DNA of 27,946 nt, taken from the NCBI GenBank assembly GCA_023229545.1, contig JALNZB010000033.1, positions 9,121 through 37,066 on the forward strand. Reading direction: 5' to 3'. Both the position numbers and the translations under genes were made by a program. This document shows, piece after piece, positions 22,689 to 27,946 of this stretch. How positions within the stretch are numbered: the first letter of the stretch is position 1; each line of letters begins with the position of its first letter. The notes under the pieces are model-generated. The model saw only the letters and a program-made list of their open reading frames with translations, searched no databases and was not told where the DNA came from. Source of the DNA: Sulfuritalea sp. (lineage in GTDB: Bacteria; Pseudomonadota; Gammaproteobacteria; Burkholderiales; Rhodocyclaceae).

Positions 22689-23852
22689 ATGATTAGCTAT
22701 GGTCGCCAAGACATCAACCAGGTTGACATCGACATGGTCGTGGGGGTGTTGCGCTCTGATTTCTTGACCCAAGGCCCCGCTGTTCCCGCGTTTGAAGATG
22801 CCGTAGCGAGTTACTGTGGGGCACGACATGCGGTAGCTGTGAACAGCGCTACTAGCGCACTGCACATCGCCTGTCTGGCGTTGGGCGTGGGCAAAGGCGA
22901 CATTGTCTGGACGACGCCGATTACCTTTGTGGCCAGCGCCAACTGCGCGCTGTATTGCGGCGCAACGGTGGATTTTGTCGATATCGACCCGGGCACCTAC
23001 AACATGAGTTTGGAGCGTTTGGCAGAAAAGCTAGCCATCGCAGAAACGGTAGGCACCTTGCCCAAACTTGTCATCCCCGTTCACCTTTGCGGCCAACCCT
23101 GCGACATGGCAGGTATTTACGCGCTCAGCCAGCAATACGGCTTCAAGATAATCGAAGATGCCTCGCATGCTATCGGTGGCCGCTACAAAGACGAACCCAT
23201 TGGAAATTGCCGCTACAGCGCTATTACCGTGTTCAGTTTTCATCCGGTCAAGATCATTACCACCGGCGAAGGCGGCATGGCAGTCACCAACGATGGATCT
23301 ATTGCCAAGCACATGCGTTTGCTGCGCAGCCACGGAATCACCAGCAATGCCGCGGAAATGAACTGCCGACCACCAGATGAAATTTGGAACTATCAACAGA
23401 TTGATCTGGGTTTTAATTATCGCATGACCGACATACAGGCGGCATTGGGTTTGAGTCAGATGCAACGGCTGGATGAGTTTGTTACCAGGCGCCACGCTAT
23501 CGCGAAACGCTATGACCAGATGTTATCCAGCCTTCCGGTACTTACTCCATTTCAACATACAGACAGCTATTCCGGCTACCACCTGTACGTTATTCGTTTG
23601 AAGCTGGGCCAAGCCAAAAAGATGCAACGCCCAGTTTACGATGGTCTACATGCGGCGGGGATACTCGTAAATTTGCATTACATACCGGTCTATCGCCAGC
23701 CCTATTACGAACGGATGGGCTTCAGAGTTGGATATTGCGCCCAGGCGGAACAATACTATTCAGAGGCCATCAGCATGCCCATCTATCCAGGCCTGACCGA
23801 AGCACAGCAAGGCCAGGTGGTCTTTGCATTACGGGAAGTATTAGGCTCTTGA
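22689..23852 (+). CDS. pseC: UDP-4-amino-4,6-dideoxy-N-acetyl-L-altrosamine transaminase
   Basis: This 387-residue PLP-dependent DegT/DnrJ/EryC1 aminotransferase catalyses step 2 of the pseudaminic pathway. It begins MISYGRQDINQVDIDMV and contains FLTQGPAVPAFEDAV, VNSATSALHIACLALGVGKG, the PLP-ring contact IIEDASHAIGG, and the Schiff-base lysine in FSFHPVKIITTGEGG (Lys188). The region NYQQIDLGFNYRMTDIQAAL is standard. ATG 22689 is chosen; the open frame upstream overlaps pseB. Its stop overlaps the TTG start of pseF. Confidence 0.95.
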   Translation: MISYGRQDINQVDIDMVVGVLRSDFLTQGPAVPAFEDAVASYCGARHAVAVNSATSALHIACLALGVGKGDIVWTTPITFVASANCALYCGATVDFVDIDPGTYNMSLERLAEKLAIAETVGTLPKLVIPVHLCGQPCDMAGIYALSQQYGFKIIEDASHAIGGRYKDEPIGNCRYSAITVFSFHPVKIITTGEGGMAVTNDGSIAKHMRLLRSHGITSNAAEMNCRPPDEIWNYQQIDLGFNYRMTDIQAALGLSQMQRLDEFVTRRHAIAKRYDQMLSSLPVLTPFQHTDSYSGYHLYVIRLKLGQAKKMQRPVYDGLHAAGILVNLHYIPVYRQPYYERMGFRVGYCAQAEQYYSEAISMPIYPGLTEAQQGQVVFALREVLGS

Positions 23853-24553
23853 ACATCGCCATTATTCCCGCCCGTGGGGGAAGTAAGCGGATTCCCCGTA
23901 AAAACATCAAACTGTTTTGTGGCAAACCTATGATTGCATGGTCGATCGAGGCCACCAAGGCATCTGGCATGTTCGACCGCATTATTGTTTCAACGGATGA
24001 CGCTGAGATTGCTGAAGTGGCTAGGCAGTGGGGTGCGGAAGTGCCGTTTATGCGGCCTGCTGAGTTGTCCAATGACTACGCTGGTATCACCGAGGTGGTT
24101 GCTCATGCCACCCAGTGGGCTTTAGACCACGGACTTGATGTAGAAGCAGTCTGCTGTATATACGCCACAGCCCCCTTTATCCAACTTGCTGATCTAAAAC
24201 ATGGTTTGGCGGCGCTTAAATCGGGCGACTGGGCTTATGCGTTCACGGTAACTGATTTCGCTGCCCCGATCTTTCGCTCGTTCAAACAAACCGGCGAGGG
24301 TGGGGTAGAAATGCTATTCCCAGAGCATTTTTCTACTCGATCACAAGACCTGCCAACTGTATTTCATGACGCGGGGCAGTTCTATTGGGGGGAGGCATTG
24401 GCGTGGATTGAAGGTAAACGAGTATTTGACCGATGCTCTGTACCAATCTTTATTCCGAGGTGGCGAGTACAGGATATCGACACAATGGATGACTGGCTAC
24501 GGGCAGAGTTGATGTTTCGTGCATTTGGTGGCAGGCAGGGTTTCGCCGCATGA
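23849..24553 (+). CDS. pseF: Pseudaminic acid cytidylyltransferase
   Basis: This 234-residue enzyme activates pseudaminic acid with CTP to give CMP-Pse, the last step of the pathway. The CMP-sugar synthetase motif IPARGGSKRIPRKN is at residues 6-19, followed by KPMIAWSIEA, RIIVSTDDAEIAEVA and the AYATAPF-like IYATAPFIQLADL. DTMDDW near the end supplies an acidic metal-binding residue. Translation most likely starts at TTG 23849, overlapping the pseC stop (TTGA); the upstream frame lies inside pseC. Its stop overlaps the pseG start (ATGA). CMP-neuraminate synthetase (NeuA) is the close alternative, but the setting with pseB/C/G/I decides for PseF. Confidence 0.93.
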   Translation: MNIAIIPARGGSKRIPRKNIKLFCGKPMIAWSIEATKASGMFDRIIVSTDDAEIAEVARQWGAEVPFMRPAELSNDYAGITEVVAHATQWALDHGLDVEAVCCIYATAPFIQLADLKHGLAALKSGDWAYAFTVTDFAAPIFRSFKQTGEGGVEMLFPEHFSTRSQDLPTVFHDAGQFYWGEALAWIEGKRVFDRCSVPIFIPRWRVQDIDTMDDWLRAELMFRAFGGRQGFAA

Positions 24554-25599
24554 TTGTGCTTATTCGTACAGACGCAACTATGGTGTTAGGAACCGGGCAA
24601 GTTATGCGTTGCGCAGCTCTGGGTATGCGCATGAAGGCACGCGGCGCATTGGTTCGCTTCGTGTGTGTTGGATTACCCGACCAGCTAACAGACTGGCTGC
24701 GCGGACGTGGTTTTGATGTTTCCGTGTTCGCTGCCGATAACATTACTGACTGGCGTGCAGATCTCGCAGCAACAAGCGAGGTAGCACGTCAAGTTGGATA
24801 TGTAGACTTGCTGATTGTTGACCATTACGGGCTTGATTTCGCATGGGAGTCTGGGATGCGGCCATATACCCGGCGTATTCTGGTAATAGACGATCTGGCT
24901 GACCGTGACCACGATTGTGATCTGCTGCTAGATCAGAATCTCCACGTAGATGCACAGAATCGCTATAAGCAGCATGTGCCGTATGGAACCATCCAGTTCC
25001 TCGGGCCGCGTTATGCGCTATTGCGAGCCGAGTTTGATGATGGCGGATTAGAGCGTGCCCGCGATGGCAGTGTAAAGCGGTTGCTGGTATTTTTCGGCGG
25101 TACTGATCCGGGCAACCAGACGATCAAGGTGGTCGACGCGTTGCATGCACTGGGTTCACGCGCACCTGAGAGCACCATTGTGCTTGGACCCGCGCACCCG
25201 TATCGCGATGTAATTCACATGAGTGTGATAAATCTGCCCAACGTACAAGTGCTGGATGCCACCGACCGAATGTCCATGCTAATGGCGCAGGCCGACTTGG
25301 CGATCGGCACCTGTGGTGTTGCCGCATGGGAGCGGTGTGCGCTCGGGTTACCCTGTCTAGTAGTGGTGACGGCGGAAAATCAGCGCGAGGACGCAGAAAT
25401 CCTTCATCGCCTGGGTGCGGTGGAACATCTGGGCGATGCTGATGAAGTAAATGCGGAAAATTGGGAAAACGCAATTCGGCGAGCTATGGATGAGCGAGAC
25501 CGCATACAAGCCATGGCTTTAGCCGCACGAGATGTGATGGTGGGTAGGCGGGCTGCGTTGGCAGAGTTAGAAAGGGTGTTGGTCGATGGCATGCACTGA
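24550..25599 (+). CDS. pseG: UDP-2,4-diacetamido-2,4,6-trideoxy-beta-L-altropyranose hydrolase, with Gln at the catalytic His position
   Basis: This 349-residue GT-B-fold enzyme should remove UDP from the 2,4-diacetamido sugar before condensation with PEP. Family features are RTDATMVLGTG.VMRC at the N-terminus, VDHYGLDFAWE, ILVIDDLADRDHDCDLLLDQ, LGPRYALLR, FFGGTDPGN (about residues 182-190), and the C-terminal AIGTCGVAAWERCALGLPCL. Where PseG proteins have GTGH, this one has GTGQ: Gln17 is encoded by CAA. In Campylobacter PseG the equivalent His17 is required for activity, so activity here is in doubt or uses another base. The gene overlaps pseF by 4 bases and the next aminotransferase gene by 14. 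The rest of the frame is intact. Confidence 0.92.
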   Translation: MIVLIRTDATMVLGTGQVMRCAALGMRMKARGALVRFVCVGLPDQLTDWLRGRGFDVSVFAADNITDWRADLAATSEVARQVGYVDLLIVDHYGLDFAWESGMRPYTRRILVIDDLADRDHDCDLLLDQNLHVDAQNRYKQHVPYGTIQFLGPRYALLRAEFDDGGLERARDGSVKRLLVFFGGTDPGNQTIKVVDALHALGSRAPESTIVLGPAHPYRDVIHMSVINLPNVQVLDATDRMSMLMAQADLAIGTCGVAAWERCALGLPCLVVVTAENQREDAEILHRLGAVEHLGDADEVNAENWENAIRRAMDERDRIQAMALAARDVMVGRRAALAELERVLVDGMH

Positions 25600-26728
25600 C
25601 AGTCAGCAACTGTATCGCAGACTGGAAAGTGACTTCAACAGTGCTTGTGCTCTTCCCGTAGCACGAGCAGCTCTTGGCTTGATGGCTGTCCTGCGCTGTT
25701 GGGTTGACGCGGGCAATGCAGGCCGCGTTGCCTTGTCGGCAAACGTTTGCCATGATGTGGTGGCGGCAATACTTGGAGCAGGCTGCGAACCAGTATTCTG
25801 CGATATAGACCCAGCTGACGGCAATGTCCTTGAGCAGGAATGGGGGCGGGCGCGGGCAGTTGGCGCTTCGGTAGCGCTGGTAGTCCATTTGTATGGCAAC
25901 CCGGCGGATGTATCAGTGGTTCGGCGTTATTTTTCCTCGCCTGATTGTCTGATCATCGATGATGCTGCCCAGGCACTAGGTTCAAGCAATGCTGCGGGTT
26001 CTGTTGGTGGACAGGGAGATGTCGGATTGCTGTCGTTTGGTGTGACCAAGCATATCGAGGCCGGTGGCGCAGCCATCCTTTTTAAGGATTCCTTGTTCGC
26101 CGAAACTGTTGCCCACAAGCTCGCATCCATCGAAATATTGCCAGAGGCACAACGGTCCGCGATTTACACCCGCTTTCGTCAGCGCCTCGAAGCTGCGAGG
26201 GGAAAACTGCGCAGTGAAGGCGAGGCGGCGGCTGTCGCTTTTCATGGTTTGCTGGACGGCTATTTCTCATCACTGCAAGTGCCATTTCCCGTGGGATCCG
26301 CCCATGCTGCTTGCCTAGCATTCGACACTTACCCGCAAGCACAGGAACAACGGATGCAAAAGTCTGCAGCATGGGCTGCCGGATTGGCGGGTAGTGGTTT
26401 GGTTCCAGTCGGCATGGGAGCTGGCACCGTGCCGTGGCGTTATACCTGTCGCCTGCCAGGAATAGATTGGAGTGGGCAGCATTATTTGGGCGAAGAAATG
26501 CGTTCGCATGGGCTGAATGTCAGTCACTGGTATTTGCCGGCACACTGGATGTGTGGCTACGAACCTCAAGCCTTGCCCGGAACCGAACGGCTTGCGCGTG
26601 AAGTGTTCCAATTCTGGGTTGACGATTACACATCGCTCGAAACCATAAAACGTGGTGCTGCGGCAGTATCGAATATCACCAGGACGTTCAAAAAAGCGGG
26701 GGAGCTAGATGATGCAGTTGTTGACTAA
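25586..26728 (+). CDS. DegT/DnrJ/EryC1-type aminotransferase-like protein
   Basis: This 380-residue PLP-fold protein is distantly related to sugar aminotransferases. LIIDDAAQALGSSNAAG carries Asp125 and a Q at the usual DAAQ position. LLSFGVTKHIEAGGAAIL has the predicted PLP lysine Lys155, so catalysis is possible. The N-terminal substrate region (FNSACALPVARAALGLMAVL) lacks the usual SGT/NSATSAL pattern of true DegT members. The product is unknown; it may modify the pseudaminic acid or another residue of the glycan. It overlaps pseG by 14 bases (ATG 25586), so it belongs to the operon. PseC already supplies the pathway aminotransferase, so this gene is an extra function. Confidence 0.8.
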   Translation: MACTDSQQLYRRLESDFNSACALPVARAALGLMAVLRCWVDAGNAGRVALSANVCHDVVAAILGAGCEPVFCDIDPADGNVLEQEWGRARAVGASVALVVHLYGNPADVSVVRRYFSSPDCLIIDDAAQALGSSNAAGSVGGQGDVGLLSFGVTKHIEAGGAAILFKDSLFAETVAHKLASIEILPEAQRSAIYTRFRQRLEAARGKLRSEGEAAAVAFHGLLDGYFSSLQVPFPVGSAHAACLAFDTYPQAQEQRMQKSAAWAAGLAGSGLVPVGMGAGTVPWRYTCRLPGIDWSGQHYLGEEMRSHGLNVSHWYLPAHWMCGYEPQALPGTERLAREVFQFWVDDYTSLETIKRGAAAVSNITRTFKKAGELDDAVVD

Positions 26729-26832
26729 TATGCGTGGACTAAGATTTCCCGATAATTATATTGTGCCTATGTTATTGAAGGAAGGGTGCTGTCTTCACCA
26801 ATGACGATATCGTGATCTGGGGCCGACGGTAA
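26709..26832 (+). pseudogene. Broken small gene between the aminotransferase and wbqC
   Basis: GGGGAG (26699-26704) stands 5 bases before ATG 26709, which opens MMQLLTNMRGLRFPDNYIVP, then MLLKEG, and soon a stop. One frame over, a continuous reading ends GAVFTNDDIVIWGRR and a stop at 26830-26832. The two pieces join smoothly around 26785, so a frameshift or small internal deletion is likely. The opening 'LLTNxxGLRFPDxYxV' resembles the start of some SAM-dependent methyltransferases in glycan clusters, but I do not recognise it securely. It overlaps the end of the aminotransferase gene by 20 bases. Confidence 0.4.
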
Positions 26833-26843
26833 GCATAATCGAC

Positions 26844-27596
26844 ATGGGAAAAACCTGCGTGATTTCGCAGCCAACTTTTCTACCGTGGCTAGGTTGGTTT
26901 GATCTTGCCGATCAGGCTGATGTGATGATCATTTTGGATGATGTGGCATTTTCCAAACAGTCGTGGCAACAGCGCAACCGCATACGCACGCGTAACGGCC
27001 TCGAATTTCTGAGCGTGCCGGTAAAATCGTCCGGTCGGCTCGGTCAGCAGATTATGGACTGTGAATTGGCCGATCAGCCATTCGTCAGGAAGATGATCAC
27101 AACGCTTCGAGCCAATTATGCAAAAGCCCTTTTTTTTGCAAATGCCATTGATGAACTGGCAACGACGATGGAAATATCAGCTGGTACAGGTCGTCTGGTC
27201 GAGCTTAACTGCGCACTTATTTCTTGGATGGCGAGCAAGCTGGGAGTTACAACGCCGATGATTCGCGCCAGTACACTGGGCACGGGCGGTGAACGTGGCG
27301 AACATGTCGCGGCCATTTGCGAGCGTGTCGGAGCCGACCGTTATCTTTCGCCAGCGGGTGCGGAAAATTATCTTATTGAGGACAAGGGGGCGTTTGATCG
27401 GCGCGGCATTTCGGTTTGGATCCATGTATACGAGCATCCGCATTATACTCAACGCGTTGCCCCTTTCATGCCGTATGCAAGCGCCTTGGATCTGATATTT
27501 AACGCAGGCCCGGCAGCGGCCGAAGTTATGCGATCCGGTCGTCGCCCAGCGAGGGCGGCCGGTGAAAATTTACCAAGCAACTCAGGGGAGCATTAG
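26844..27596 (+). CDS. WbqC-family protein
   Basis: This 250-residue protein opens TCVISQPTFLPWLGWFDLAD and continues IILDDVAFSKQSWQQRNRIR and LSVPVKSSGRLGQQI, the WbqC pattern (PF08889). LISWMASKLGVTTPMIRAST, SPAGAENYLIEDKGAF and the C-terminal ALDLIFNAGP follow, all family-like. WbqC-like proteins occur in O-antigen and pse/leg clusters; their biochemical role is not established. It lies directly before pseI, with one base between its stop and the pseI GTG, and 11 bases after the broken small gene. ATG 26844 has no strong Shine-Dalgarno sequence. Codon use is AT-richer than the housekeeping part of the window. Confidence 0.9.
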   Translation: MGKTCVISQPTFLPWLGWFDLADQADVMIILDDVAFSKQSWQQRNRIRTRNGLEFLSVPVKSSGRLGQQIMDCELADQPFVRKMITTLRANYAKALFFANAIDELATTMEISAGTGRLVELNCALISWMASKLGVTTPMIRASTLGTGGERGEHVAAICERVGADRYLSPAGAENYLIEDKGAFDRRGISVWIHVYEHPHYTQRVAPFMPYASALDLIFNAGPAAAEVMRSGRRPARAAGENLPSNSGEH

Positions 27597-27597
27597 C

Positions 27598-27946
27598 GTG
27601 AAGATTGGAAATCGCGAAGTCGGTAAGAGGTGCAGCCCTTTCATCATCGCCGAGATGTCCGGCAACCATAACCAGTCGCTCGAACGTGCGCTGGATATTG
27701 TTGAGGCTGCGGCGAAAGCCGGCGCACACGGGCTGAAACTCCAGACCTACACGGCCGATACTATGACGCTGGACATCGATGAGCGGGAATTTCATATCAG
27801 CGATCCCAGCAGTTTATGGACGGGGACCTCGCTCTATAAGCTTTACGGCGAAGCCTACACCCCGTGGGAATGGCACAAGCCGATTTTTGATCGCGCGCGT
27901 GAGTTGGGCATCATCGCTTTCAGCACTCCCTTCGATGACACGGCGG
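27598..27946 (+). CDS. pseI: Pseudaminic acid synthase, 5' part (runs off the window)
   Basis: Only 116 codons are present. GTG 27598, with AGGGGAG 7 bases upstream, opens VKIGNREVGKRCSPFIIAEM, then SGNHNQSLERALDIVEAAAK, AGAHGLKLQTYTADTMTLDI and YGEAYTPWEWHKPIF. The IAEMSGNHNQ and LKLQTYTADTMT sequences are those of PseI, the NeuB-family enzyme that condenses the 6-deoxy-altropyranose sugar with phosphoenolpyruvate; NeuB has IAE.G.NHNG and LegI differs here as well. It is the last pathway step before PseF. The gene is cut by the window end. Confidence 0.95.
   Translation, partial: MKIGNREVGKRCSPFIIAEMSGNHNQSLERALDIVEAAAKAGAHGLKLQTYTADTMTLDIDEREFHISDPSSLWTGTSLYKLYGEAYTPWEWHKPIFDRARELGIIAFSTPFDDTA

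Overview
The window looks like chromosomal DNA of a GC-rich betaproteobacterium, probably Rhodocyclales-like. This rests on the protein character and on the conserved smpB / ratA-rnfH / guaB-guaA neighbourhood; no species call is possible. It starts inside rpsB (minus strand) and ends inside pseI (plus strand).

Positions 1-11664 are mostly housekeeping. They hold the 5' end of rpsB with a clear sigma-70 promoter, phosphoglucomutase (pgm), O-acetylhomoserine sulfhydrylase (metY, minus), a translationally coupled pair of a small 'AAGTE'-type protein and an HDOD protein, an NYN-domain nuclease-like protein with a C-terminal OST-HTH-like part, a methyltransferase, smpB (minus) divergent from ratA-rnfH, and guaB-guaA with a terminator-like hairpin between them. 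In the 4899-5482 gap two gene starts face each other and both are cut off: an MBL-fold RNase-like start (plus) and an ISAs1-type transposase start (minus).

Positions 11665-14035 are an accessory insertion between guaA and an exopolysaccharide (EPS) locus. It carries three copies of an integrase-arm-like repeat (TAGCAACGTC..GCAAC), a 36-codon transposase remnant, and a 517-aa protein joining an AbiEi-like N-terminal region to a Fic AMPylase domain. Four tandem 23-bp iterons precede this gene and run into its start. The far edge of the insertion abuts a 23-codon remnant of a galE gene that once followed the wzz gene.

Positions 14036-27946 are a surface-polysaccharide locus. On the minus strand are an SLBB/Wza-like export protein and a Wzz-like chain-length protein. 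Divergently, on the plus strand, come an EPS-associated MarR-type regulator and an RfaH-type NusG paralog. A perfect 12-base ops element (GGCGGTAGCGTG) then lies 33 bp before galE, followed by a PglK-like ABC flippase and a pseudaminic acid pathway: pseB, pseC, pseF, pseG, a second DegT-type aminotransferase, a broken small gene, a WbqC-family gene and pseI. Most of these genes overlap or lie within a few bases of each other, so they look like one long operon whose elongation is probably controlled by the RfaH homologue acting at ops. No pseH is seen inside the window. PseG has Gln17 where the family has its catalytic His.
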